A DNA stretch of 11,865 bases from Acetobacteraceae bacterium (GTDB lineage: Bacteria; Pseudomonadota; Alphaproteobacteria; Acetobacterales; Acetobacteraceae), in assembly GCA_027340195.1 (NCBI GenBank), contig DAHWNE010000166.1:1-11865 (forward strand). Reading direction: 5' to 3'. Shown in pieces: positions 1 to 6,794 of this stretch (positions are counted from its first letter, which is position 1; every line of letters begins with the position of its first letter). The position numbers and the translations under genes were made by a program. The notes below the pieces were generated by a model. The model worked only from the letters and a program-made list of their open reading frames with translations. It ran no database searches and had not been told where the DNA came from.

Positions 1-556
1 GCAGATCGTATAGCCGGCGGAACGCCTCCGGCGGACGTCCGCCGGCCGGCCGCTGGCTTTGCGCCTGCCCGACGAGCAGGCGGAGCGCATCGGAGGCAGC
101 AGTCAGCGCCTGCCGGACGATGCTGGCGGACACATGGTGCCGGCCCATCGCCGGGCCGCTGAGCCGCAGATGCAGGAATGGCGGTTCGGTCGGGGAGAGG
201 TACGCATCCTCGGCCGGCAACGCGGCGGCCGGCACGCTGGCGGCGTCAACGCGACGGAGCGGGGAGCAGCCGCCGTCCCGCCGGCGATCGACAATCCATG
301 CCCAGCCGGCCCGCAGCAGCGCGGTCCGCAGCGGGATGTCGTTCCGCTCGATCGCATCGATCAAGTCGGGGCCGGCGGGAACCAGCAGGAAGCGTTCGCC
401 CGTCGCATCCTCCGCGCACTGATAGGCGAGCAGCAGAAGGCCCCCCTCGGCGCGCAGGGTGAACAGGCGCGGGCCGTCGTACTCGTCCAGCACGTGCTCC
501 GGCCGCAGGTGGTCAATTCGCGGCCAGGTCACCTCCTCGCCGGCAAAATCCCACAT
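1..556 (-). CDS. Hypothetical protein, DUF6575-like, C-terminus cut by window edge
   Basis: An open frame of 185 codons reads from ATG at 556 leftward off the window; I checked each triplet and found no stop. The protein starts MWDFAGEEVTWPRIDHLRPE. A core with YDGPRLFTLRAEGG, LLLLAYQ and ERFLLVPAGPDLIDAI (about residues 26-67) is followed by ALLRAGWAWIVD (79-90). This pattern of short beta strands resembles, from memory, proteins annotated as DUF6575, but I could not search. No signal peptide, membrane segment or catalytic motif is visible. Its ATG lies one base after the stop of the 125-aa gene upstream, so the two are probably translationally coupled, and no good Shine-Dalgarno is seen. 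Function unknown. The coding call is well supported by the long open frame and tight spacing; the family name is tentative. Confidence 0.7.
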   Translation of the reverse strand, partial: MWDFAGEEVTWPRIDHLRPEHVLDEYDGPRLFTLRAEGGLLLLAYQCAEDATGERFLLVPAGPDLIDAIERNDIPLRTALLRAGWAWIVDRRRDGGCSPLRRVDAASVPAAALPAEDAYLSPTEPPFLHLRLSGPAMGRHHVSASIVRQALTAASDALRLLVGQAQSQRPAGGRPPEAFRRLYDL

Positions 557-557
557 G

Positions 558-935
558 CTACGCATCCACGATCCGGAACAGGACATGCCGCGGCCGGCCC
601 GGGAACGGCCACCACGTGGCGTGGCTCGGCGCCGGACGCCGCGGCGTTGGTTTGAACCGCCCATCGGCGGCCGACAAGCCCCCGGCCGCGATGGCGGTTC
701 CGAGATATGGGTATTTGGCCAGGTAGTTCCGCGCGTCACGCGGGTCGGTGAACACGCTGAGGCCGCGTGCGTCGCACTCCCGGCCCGGCGACACCGACTT
801 TCCGCTTTCGTGATAGCTGAGAAAATGCTCGGGCAGCGGCGGGTCGCCTCCCACCAGCCGATAAACACGGCCGGGCGGCGGCACCGCGTCCGCCGGCGGG
901 CAACCGTCCGGCCAGTCGGAAGGATAGTCGCTCAC
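558..935 (-). CDS. Hypothetical 125-aa protein
   Basis: This gene encodes 125 residues starting at GTG 935, with a weak AGGCGG four bases upstream; no ATG exists in the frame. Its start is 8 bp after the stop of the hydroxyacid dehydrogenase upstream and its stop is 1 bp before the next start, so it sits in the same operon. Visible blocks are GRVYRLVGGDPP (22-33), EHFLSYHESGKS (36-47), a run DARGLSVFTDPRDARNYLAKYP (54-76) and a C-terminal ATWWPFPGRPRHVLFRIVD. The arrangement of an N-terminal YRLV strand, an aromatic block and a late hydrophobic strand reminds me of small ADP-ribosyltransferase or RES-like folds, but no diagnostic catalytic residues can be assigned. There is no signal peptide or transmembrane segment. 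Product unknown; the gene call rests on operon spacing and a protein-like composition. Confidence 0.65.
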   Translation of the reverse strand: MSDYPSDWPDGCPPADAVPPPGRVYRLVGGDPPLPEHFLSYHESGKSVSPGRECDARGLSVFTDPRDARNYLAKYPYLGTAIAAGGLSAADGRFKPTPRRPAPSHATWWPFPGRPRHVLFRIVDA

Positions 936-943
936 CTGACCGC

Positions 944-1909
944 CTACACCCGCACCAGATTCCCCGGCTCCCGTCCGGCCAGCACCGCGGCGATCCCGTC
1001 CAGCACCAGAAACCCCATCGCGTCCCGCGTCTCCCGCGTCGCCGAACCCAGATGCGGCAGCAGCACCACGTTCTCCAGCCCCAGATATCCCGGGTGCAGC
1101 GCCGGCTCGTTGTTGTAGACATCGAGTCCCGCCGCCGCGACCTGGCCCGACCGCAGCGCGGCTATCAGCGCCGCGTCATCGACCAGCGTGCCGCGCGCCG
1201 CGTTGGCCACCACCGCGCCCCGCGGCAGGCGGGCAATCCGCTCGGCGTTCAGCCAGCCCCGCGTACCCTCCCCGCCCGGGGCGTGCAGCGACAGCACGTC
1301 GCACACCGGCAGGAAGCTGGCGTCGGAGGCGTGGAACACCGCGCCCTGTTCCAGCGCCTCCGGCAGGCGCTGCTGGTCCAGGTAGTGGACGGTCATGCCG
1401 AACCCGCGCGCCATCCGCGCCAGTTCGCGCCCAATCCGGCCCAGGCCGAAAATCCCCAGCCGTCGGCCGGAGACCCCGGTGCCGATCAGCTGCGTCGGCG
1501 CCCAGCCGGTCCAGAGGCCGGCGCGCACCAGCCGCTCGCCCTCCACCGCGCGGCGGGCGGCGGCCAGGATCAGCAGCATCGCGCATTCGGCGGTGGCGAC
1601 GGACAGCACGTCCGGTGTGTTGCAGACCGCGATGCCGCGCGCGGCGGCGGCGGCGATGTCGATATGGTCGAAGCCCACGCTGAAGGTGCCGATCGCGCGC
1701 ACGCTGGCGGGCAGGGCGGCGATCGCGGCGGCGTCCAGCTTCTCGGCCGGGCAGCACAGAATCGCATCGGCCCCCGCCGCCAGCCGCGCCACATCGGCGC
1801 CGGAGCGCGGCGTGTCGGCCTCGTTCAGCCTTGCGTCGAACGCCTGGGCGGCGCGCGCCTCCACCGCCTCCGGCAGGCGGCGGGTGACCAGCAGCACCGG
1901 CTTCGTCAT
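944..1909 (-). CDS. D-2-hydroxyacid dehydrogenase (hydroxypyruvate/glyoxylate reductase type)
   Basis: This 321-aa cytoplasmic NAD(P)-dependent oxidoreductase belongs to the D-isomer-specific 2-hydroxyacid dehydrogenase family, interconverting 2-keto acids such as glyoxylate or hydroxypyruvate with D-2-hydroxy acids. The Rossmann motif GLGRIG is at 155-160. The catalytic triad is Arg239 (NAARGTLVDD), Glu268 (LDVYNNEP) and His286 (LLPHLGSAT). Length is normal for the family. I chose ATG 1909 over the more distal in-frame start at 1963 because a strong GGAGGTGA lies just upstream and the N-terminus MTKPVLLVTRRLP then aligns with its neighbour. That Shine-Dalgarno contains the TGA stop of the upstream paralogue, 4 bp away, so translation is probably coupled. 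Substrate specificity cannot be read from sequence. Confidence 0.93.
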   Translation of the reverse strand: MTKPVLLVTRRLPEAVEARAAQAFDARLNEADTPRSGADVARLAAGADAILCCPAEKLDAAAIAALPASVRAIGTFSVGFDHIDIAAAAARGIAVCNTPDVLSVATAECAMLLILAAARRAVEGERLVRAGLWTGWAPTQLIGTGVSGRRLGIFGLGRIGRELARMARGFGMTVHYLDQQRLPEALEQGAVFHASDASFLPVCDVLSLHAPGGEGTRGWLNAERIARLPRGAVVANAARGTLVDDAALIAALRSGQVAAAGLDVYNNEPALHPGYLGLENVVLLPHLGSATRETRDAMGFLVLDGIAAVLAGREPGNLVRV

Positions 1910-1913
1910 GCGT

Positions 1914-2885
1914 TCACCTCCACAACGGGTCGATCGGCGCGCCACCGGACAGCACCGCGGCAATGTTGTCCAGCGCGCGGAAGCCCATGGCGTTGCGCGT
2001 CTCCACGCTGCCCGAGCCGATATGCGGGGTCAGGAACACGTTGGGCAGGGCGGCGAAGCGGCGGTCGTAGCCCGGCTCGTCGCGGAACACGTCGAGCCCG
2101 GCGGCGAAGAGCTGCCCGGAGGTGAGCGCGGCCAGCAGCGCGTCCTCATCGACCAGCCCGCCGCGGGCGGTGTTCACCAGCACCGCCCCGCGTGGCAGCA
2201 GCGCGAGCGTCTCGGCGTTGACGATGCCGGCGGTGGCCGGGGTGGAGGGCGCGTGGAGCGAGAGGAACCGGCAATGCGGCAGCATCGCGCGGAACTCGGG
2301 GAACCAGGTGGCGCCCTCCTCGTCCTCGGGCGGCAGGCGGTGGCGGGCGTGATACAGCACCCGCATGCCGAAGCCGCGGGCGCGGCGGGCCATGGCGCGG
2401 CCGATCCGTCCCATGCCCAGCAGCCCCAGCGTCTGGCCGGAGACGCGGATGCCCAGCATGTCCCCCTGGCCGATGCGGAACCCCCAGCCGGCGCGCATCA
2501 GCGCATCATATTCATGGGCACGGCGGGCGGCGGCCAGCAGCAGCATGAAGGCGAAATCGGCGGTGCACTCGTCCAGCACGCCCGGGGTGTTGGTGACGAT
2601 CACGCCGGCGGCGCGGGCGGCGTCAACATCGATATGATCGAACCCGACCGAGCAGGTGGCGCCGATCCGCAACCCCGGCGGCATGGCGGCGATCACGGCG
2701 GCATCGAAGCGCAGCGTGTTGACGAACAGGATCGCCTGCGCCGCGTGCGCCCGCGCGGCGCAGGCGGCCTCGGCGGCGGTCATGTCGTTGGCGCCGCGGT
2801 GGATCAGGGCGTCGAACTCGGCGGCGGCGCGGTCGGTGACGGCGTCGGGCAGCAGCGCCGCGACCAGCAGGCGGGGTTTGGGCAT
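1914..2885 (-). CDS. D-2-hydroxyacid dehydrogenase, paralogue of the downstream gene
   Basis: This gene encodes 323 residues of the same family as its neighbour at 944-1909, roughly half identical by eye over the full length. Shared blocks include SVGFDHID (79-86), ARGFGM (169-174) and ETRNAMGF (295-302). The NAD(P)-binding GMGRIG is at 157-162, and the catalytic residues are Arg241 (VNTARGGLVDE), Glu270 (LDVFRDEP) and His288 (LTPHIGSGS), so the enzyme should be active. The start ATG at 2885 gives MPKPRLLVAALLP, parallel to MTKPVLLVTRRLP in the paralogue, although the Shine-Dalgarno is poor. It is probably the first gene of a minus-strand operon that includes the paralogue and the two unknown proteins. 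It is divergent from the tRNA gene, with about 110 bp between them. Likely substrates are glyoxylate, hydroxypyruvate or a related keto acid. Confidence 0.93.
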   Translation of the reverse strand: MPKPRLLVAALLPDAVTDRAAAEFDALIHRGANDMTAAEAACAARAHAAQAILFVNTLRFDAAVIAAMPPGLRIGATCSVGFDHIDVDAARAAGVIVTNTPGVLDECTADFAFMLLLAAARRAHEYDALMRAGWGFRIGQGDMLGIRVSGQTLGLLGMGRIGRAMARRARGFGMRVLYHARHRLPPEDEEGATWFPEFRAMLPHCRFLSLHAPSTPATAGIVNAETLALLPRGAVLVNTARGGLVDEDALLAALTSGQLFAAGLDVFRDEPGYDRRFAALPNVFLTPHIGSGSVETRNAMGFRALDNIAAVLSGGAPIDPLWR

Positions 2886-2935
2886 GGGGGCTCGGGCGGA
2901 TCAGGCGGGACATGGTGGCGTGACGCCGGCCTGGG

Positions 2936-2956
2936 CGCAAACCGGGCGGGTTTGCG
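2936..2956. repeat. Inverted repeat overlapping the tRNA promoter -35
   Basis: CGCAAACC (2936-2943) and GGTTTGCG (2949-2956) form a perfect 8-bp stem around a 5-base loop. It has no T-run on either side, so it is not a convincing intrinsic terminator. It covers the -35 box proposed for tRNA-Asn and lies 51 bp upstream of the minus-strand dehydrogenase start, so it could be an operator for either transcript. Function is inference. Confidence 0.5.
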
Positions 2957-2980
2957 TCGCGGCGGGGGCGCCGCTATAGG
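2952..2980 (+). promoter_or_regulatory. Probable sigma-70 promoter of tRNA-Asn
   Basis: TTGCGT (2952-2957) and TATAGG (2975-2980) are separated by 17 bases, a canonical spacing. The implied transcription start near 2987 lies about 8 bases before the mature tRNA. The -10 stands out because it is the only A/T-rich hexamer in a G+C-rich stretch. Confidence 0.55.
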
Positions 2981-2994
2981 AGGCGCCGCCCTGG

Positions 2995-3070
2995 TCCCGG
3001 ATAGCTCAGTTGGTAGAGCAAGCGGCTGTTAACCGCTGGGTCGTAGGTTCGAGTCCTACTCCGGGAGCCA
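2995..3070 (+). tRNA. tRNA-Asn (anticodon GTT)
   Basis: A complete cloverleaf can be drawn. The acceptor TCCCGGA (2995-3001) pairs with TCCGGGA (3060-3066), the D-arm is GCTC/GAGC, and the anticodon stem is AGCGG (3021-3025) with CCGCT (3033-3037). The loop CTGTTAA places anticodon GTT at 3028-3030, and the T-arm GTAGG-TTCGAGT-CCTAC is standard. Discriminator G3067 and an encoded CCA (3068-3070) complete the 76-nt gene. GTT reads Asn codons AAC and AAU. The 3' end lies 9 bp from the stop of the convergent gene ending at 3080, and no terminator is visible between them. Confidence 0.98.
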
Positions 3071-3079
3071 GCGCCCCGC

Positions 3080-4360
3080 CTACCCCATCCACCGCACCAC
3101 GCCCGCCACCCCGTCCACCGCGACCAGCGCGCCGTCGGGGATGCGTCGCGTCGCTTCCGCCACCCCCAGCACCATCGGCACGCCGCGCTCCCGCGCCAGC
3201 GACGCCAGATGCGAGGTGCTGCCGCCGAGTTCCGTCACCACCCCGGCGACCAGCGGCAGCACCGGGCTCAGCGCCGGGCCGGCCACGCGGGTGACCAGGA
3301 TATCGCCCGGGCCCACCCGCGGCAGTTCGCACTCGCAGCCGATCACCACCGCCCGCCCGGTGCCCCAGCCGATCCCGGCCGGATGGCCGCCCAGGCGCGG
3401 ATGGCGCAGCCAGATCTCGTCCGGAACCGCCGGCTCGGCCACCACCAGCGGTCGCGCCTGCAACAGCTTGAACCCGGTCGCGTCCAGCGCCCACTCGATC
3501 TCCACCGGCCCGCCGATCACCGCCTCGGCGCCCAGCAGCAGCCGCCCCAGCGCGGCGATCTCGCCCGCGCCCAGGCAGGGCGCGCAGACCAGCGCCCGCG
3601 GCACCGTCCGGGTGGCGCGCCCGAGACCATGCGTGCAGGTCTCCCGATGCGCCTTGCGTCCGGTCTCCATGTCCAGCACGCGCAGGTGGCGGTCCAGCCG
3701 GATGCGATCCGGCACCACCTCGCCCTGGGCGATCGCCGCCCCCAGGCCCCAGGTGGCCGAGAGCGCCATCTCGCCGGTGGCGGTGCGGCTCAGCCCGCCG
3801 CCGGAGACGCGGGCCGCGACCAGGTGCTGGACCAGCACCCCCATCGCCGTCTCCGCCGGATCGATGCCGTGGCCAGCCATGTAGCGCAGCGCGCGGGTGG
3901 ACCACAGCGCCGCCCAGCAGGCGCGCAGCGCGGTCAGGAACTCGTCCTGGCCGGTCAGGTCCAGATAGCTGTCGAACTGCCCGGCGAAGCTCGATCCGAA
4001 CCGGTCCTCCACCAGCGCCGAGGAGCGCACCACCCCCGCCGTTCCCGCCGCGGTCAGCGCCCGCCAGCGCGGCAGCACCGCCTCGGCGACCGCCGGCGCG
4101 ACCGCCCGTTCCAGCAGGCCGAGCCGCAGCGCCAGCGCATGGCGCCGCGCCTCCGGCCCCGCGGCGGACATCACGCCGCGCGCCGCCGCCTCCAGCCCCA
4201 GCGCCGCGAGCTGGTACCGATAGGCGCGCGCGTCGATGCAGAACCCGTCCGGCACCGGCAACCCGGCGGCGCGGAGCCGGCCGGCCGAGGCCGCCTTGGG
4301 GCCGAACCGCGCCGCGTCGCCGGCCTCCGGATCCGACAGCGGAACGACCAGCGCGGTCAT
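3080..4360 (-). CDS. PEP-synthase-like two-domain protein (ATP-grasp + phosphohistidine domain, no PEP barrel)
   Basis: This 426-aa cytoplasmic protein matches the first two domains of PEP synthase, pyruvate phosphate dikinase and related dikinases. The ATP-grasp part (about 1-305) has FGPKAASAGRL (19-29, Lys22), VRSSALVEDRFGSSFAGQFD (111-130, Arg112), WGLGAAIAQGEVVPDRI (204-220) and EIEWAL...QARPL (287-305). The swivelling domain (about 315-426) has GGSTSHLASLARERGVP (379-395), where His384 is the expected phospho-carrier, and ends at a natural VDGVAGVVRW boundary. The C-terminal PEP/pyruvate-binding barrel is absent and there is no room for an inserted acceptor domain. It may therefore phosphorylate a substrate held by another protein; this is inference. 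ATG 4360 overlaps the stop of the M24 gene (ATGA), so the longer in-frame reading up to 5080 is not used. Last gene of the operon. Confidence 0.85.
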   Translation of the reverse strand: MTALVVPLSDPEAGDAARFGPKAASAGRLRAAGLPVPDGFCIDARAYRYQLAALGLEAAARGVMSAAGPEARRHALALRLGLLERAVAPAVAEAVLPRWRALTAAGTAGVVRSSALVEDRFGSSFAGQFDSYLDLTGQDEFLTALRACWAALWSTRALRYMAGHGIDPAETAMGVLVQHLVAARVSGGGLSRTATGEMALSATWGLGAAIAQGEVVPDRIRLDRHLRVLDMETGRKAHRETCTHGLGRATRTVPRALVCAPCLGAGEIAALGRLLLGAEAVIGGPVEIEWALDATGFKLLQARPLVVAEPAVPDEIWLRHPRLGGHPAGIGWGTGRAVVIGCECELPRVGPGDILVTRVAGPALSPVLPLVAGVVTELGGSTSHLASLARERGVPMVLGVAEATRRIPDGALVAVDGVAGVVRWMG

Positions 4361-5625
4361 TTCATCATCCGCGAGTAGCCCGGCAGCGGATCGACCACGG
4401 TGATCCGTTCGACCGGGAAATGGGAGATGAGCTCGGTGCGGTCCTCGTGCACGATCAGCATCTCCTCGATCCGCACGCCCCATTCGAAGCGCTTGCCGTG
4501 CTGCGTCTCGAGGGCGAACACCATGCCCGGCTTGATCTCGATCGGGTGATCGAGCGACCAGATGCGCGAGATCACCGGCGGGTCGTACTGCGCGAGGCCG
4601 AGCCCGTGGCCCCAGAGATTGGCCGCCGCCTGGTCTTCCTCCTTGTAGCCCCAGGCTTCCATCGCCGAGGGCCATTTGGCGGCGATCTCGCGGGTGGTGG
4701 TGCCGGCCTTCACCGCGCCGATCGAATCGTAGAGCCACTCCAGCGCCTTGGCATAGACGTCCTTCTGCTCCAGGGTCGGCTCCCGCCCCACGCAATAGGT
4801 GCGATAGTAGCACGATTTGTAGCCGTTCCAGGTCAGCGCCGCGAGGTCCATGAAGACGATGTCGCCCGGCTGGATGATGCGGTCGGAGAAATTGCGCCAG
4901 TTCGGCCATGTGTTGGGGCCGGAGGAGACGATCACGTCCTCCACGTCCTCCATTCCGGGGATCGAATAGAGGAACTGCATGATATGCGCGGTCACCTGGT
5001 TCTCGGTGATGCCGGGGCGCAGGAACTTCATCGTCTCCCAATGCGCGGCGTCGCCGATCGCGCCGACGATGCGCATGCATTCCTGCTCATCGACGTTCTT
5101 CACCGCGCGCGCCTCCATCATCGGCGACATGCCGTCGGCCCAGGTGATGCCCGCTTCCTGGAACGCGGCGATCATGTTGATGTCGATGAAATCGACGCCC
5201 AGCTTCTGCCCCGCCACCCCGGCCTTCTTCATCTCCTCCAGCGCCGCGGCGGTGAATTTCCGCACCTGCTGGGTGGAGGCCGGACCCGCCGCGCCCTTGA
5301 TCCAGGCGTAGGAGTAGCGGATGTGGTCCTTCGGAATCCACGGGGAATGGCGCTCGATCTGGAAGCCGATATCGCCCTGCTCGAACAGCACCGGCGGATC
5401 GTCGCCGCACAGCATGGCGTAGCGCAGGCCGGGCTTCAGCCGGTTCCAGCCGGGCGTGAGCGTGCCGGTCACGTAGCGCACGTTCTCGTCATACATCAGC
5501 ACCATCGCGCCCAGGCCGTGCGCCTTCATCCGCTCGCGCGCGCGTTCCAGCCGGTGCCGGCGCAGCCGGTCCCAGTTCACCCGTTGCTGCCAGTCGAGTC
5601 CGGTCAGGCCGAAATTGGCGGTCAT
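4357..5625 (-). CDS. M24-family (aminopeptidase P/creatinase fold) enzyme with an altered metal site
   Basis: This 422-aa protein has an N-terminal creatinase-like domain (about 15-165) and a C-terminal pita-bread domain (about 180-410). Expected metal ligands seen are Asp260 (IVFMDLAAL), His340 (LWGHGLGLAQYDPP), Glu373 (VFALETQHG) and Glu387 (GVRIEEMLIV). The second aspartate of the family motif (SDxTRT) is Cys272 here (GYKSCYYRT), with one residue inserted before it. M24 members include Xaa-Pro peptidases but also non-peptidases such as creatinase, ectoine hydrolase and the DMSP lyase DddP. With transporter and oxidoreductase neighbours, I infer a small-molecule C-N or related lyase/hydrolase rather than a housekeeping peptidase. 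GGAGGA lies 8 bases before ATG 5625. The gene overlaps both neighbours by ATGA. No signal peptide; cytoplasmic. Confidence 0.88.
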   Translation of the reverse strand: MTANFGLTGLDWQQRVNWDRLRRHRLERARERMKAHGLGAMVLMYDENVRYVTGTLTPGWNRLKPGLRYAMLCGDDPPVLFEQGDIGFQIERHSPWIPKDHIRYSYAWIKGAAGPASTQQVRKFTAAALEEMKKAGVAGQKLGVDFIDINMIAAFQEAGITWADGMSPMMEARAVKNVDEQECMRIVGAIGDAAHWETMKFLRPGITENQVTAHIMQFLYSIPGMEDVEDVIVSSGPNTWPNWRNFSDRIIQPGDIVFMDLAALTWNGYKSCYYRTYCVGREPTLEQKDVYAKALEWLYDSIGAVKAGTTTREIAAKWPSAMEAWGYKEEDQAAANLWGHGLGLAQYDPPVISRIWSLDHPIEIKPGMVFALETQHGKRFEWGVRIEEMLIVHEDRTELISHFPVERITVVDPLPGYSRMMK

Positions 5626-6641
5626 GGAGCGGTTCCTCCGGGGTTGCTTGGGGCAAGGGTGACCACCGCGTCGGTGGCGGCGGAGCGGATCGCGGCCTCG
5701 GTTAGCGCCACGGTGGCGATCATCTCGGCGGTCGGGATCGGATAGGGCGCCTCTCCGCGCGCGGCGGCGGCGAAGGCTTCCAGATTGGCCCGCACCGCCG
5801 AGACGGCCGGGTAGTCGCGCGCGACCGGTGCCGCGCCGCGCCGGTGCAGCGCAAGCCGCGCGCCGGCCGGGCGGTCGGGATGGGCGAGGTCCACCACCTC
5901 GGCCCAGCCTTCGTTGCCGTAGAGCGCGAAGCGGCTGGCGAAGGGCGTGATCAGCAGCGCGCCGACCAGGGCCTGCGCCCCGCCCGGGAAGCCGACCAGG
6001 GCGGAGAACGCATCGCCATTGGCAAAGGCCGCGCCCTGGTCATGGACGCGGGCGAGCACGCGCTCGGCGGGGCCGAGCAGGGAGATGGCGAGATCGAACA
6101 GATGCACCCCGGTCGCGGTGAGCGGCCCGGCCGGCGCCTCGGCGGGGGAAAGACGCCAGTTGCCGGGCTTGAGATCGAGGAACCGGTCCTGGCTGAAATT
6201 GGCCTCGATCAGCAGCGGCGCGCCGAGCGCGCCGGCGCGCAGCAGCCGCGCCAGCTCCATCAGCGCCGGCTCGAACCGGCGCTCGTGGCCGATGCCCAGC
6301 ACCACCCCGGCGCGGGCGCAGGCGGTGACCGCGGCTTCGGCATCCGCGGTCGCCAGCGCCAGCGGCTTCTCGCAGAACACATGCTTGCCGGCGGCGGCGG
6401 CGGCGATGACCTGCGCCGGGTGCAGCGAATTCGGGGTGGCGAGGATGACCGCCTCGATCGCCGGGTCGGCGAGCGCGTCGGCGTAGTCGGGCGTGGTCGG
6501 GATGTCGTGCGCGCGCCCGAGCGCCGCGCCGGCGGCGCTCGCGCTCACCAGCCGGCCGACGCGCAGGGTCGGGCTCGGCGCCAGCATCCGCAGGATGGTT
6601 TGCCCCCACCAGCCGAGACCGACCACCGCCGCCGTCAGCAT
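5622..6641 (-). CDS. Gfo/Idh/MocA-family NAD(P)-dependent oxidoreductase
   Basis: This 339-aa protein has a Rossmann N-terminus, MLTAAVVGLGWWG (GxGxxG at 8-13). The family lysine is in FCEKPLAL (Lys92), and GIGHERRFEP follows at 116-125. The C-terminal substrate domain carries TGVHLFDLAISLLGP (177-191), with His180 in the catalytic position. The aspartate commonly two residues before the glycine of this motif is Ala176, as in some subgroups of the family. Such enzymes oxidise or reduce sugars, inositols, imines or amino-acid-like substrates, and the substrate here is unknown. The start at ATG 6641 begins the Rossmann strand directly; an in-frame extension to 6800 adds only low-complexity arginine-rich sequence. 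Its own Shine-Dalgarno (AAGGCGG) is weak, but a leader ORF ends across this start. It is first in the operon with the M24 and dikinase-like genes. Confidence 0.92.
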   Translation of the reverse strand: MLTAAVVGLGWWGQTILRMLAPSPTLRVGRLVSASAAGAALGRAHDIPTTPDYADALADPAIEAVILATPNSLHPAQVIAAAAAGKHVFCEKPLALATADAEAAVTACARAGVVLGIGHERRFEPALMELARLLRAGALGAPLLIEANFSQDRFLDLKPGNWRLSPAEAPAGPLTATGVHLFDLAISLLGPAERVLARVHDQGAAFANGDAFSALVGFPGGAQALVGALLITPFASRFALYGNEGWAEVVDLAHPDRPAGARLALHRRGAAPVARDYPAVSAVRANLEAFAAAARGEAPYPIPTAEMIATVALTEAAIRSAATDAVVTLAPSNPGGTAP

Positions 6642-6700
6642 CGCGCCGCCTTGGCGGCACCCTCGCCGCGATCGTTCCGTGCCATCCGTCGGTGGCTCAT
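6635..6700 (-). CDS. Possible 21-aa leader ORF upstream of the oxidoreductase
   Basis: ATG at 6700 is preceded directly by GGGAGGGGAG (6701-6710), the strongest purine-rich ribosome site in this spacer. It opens a 21-codon frame beginning MSHRRMARND and ending at TGA 6637-6635. The stop lies inside the first codons of the oxidoreductase in a different frame (sequence ATGCTGA at 6641-6635), an arrangement typical of translational coupling. The peptide is arginine-rich with no recognised motif. It may act only as a ribosome loader for the weakly initiated oxidoreductase gene. No regulatory amino-acid run is visible. Confidence 0.4.
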   Translation of the reverse strand: MSHRRMARNDRGEGAAKAARC

Positions 6701-6794
6701 CTCCCCTCCCGAGGAAGCGGCGGATCGCTGTCGTGACGGCGTCAGGACGCGACGTTCCGCGAGCGTCGCCGAGGCTGGGGGAGGGGCCCCGGCA

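Noticed and set aside
1052..3032. Long plus-strand frames opposite the two hydroxyacid dehydrogenases
   Set aside because: Low-complexity Arg/Gly/Ala/Gln-rich translations with no motif, antisense to two enzymes with complete catalytic residues.
3071..3080. Possibility that integration at the tRNA truncated the dikinase-like gene
   Set aside because: The protein ends at VDGVAGVVRWMG, a normal end of the phosphohistidine domain, so the missing barrel looks ancestral and not cut off here.
3080..5080. A single 666-codon minus-strand frame running through both the dikinase-like and M24 regions
   Set aside because: Residues before MTALVVPLSD match no family and are the shadow of the M24 gene in another frame. 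The real start is ATG 4360, in an ATGA overlap.
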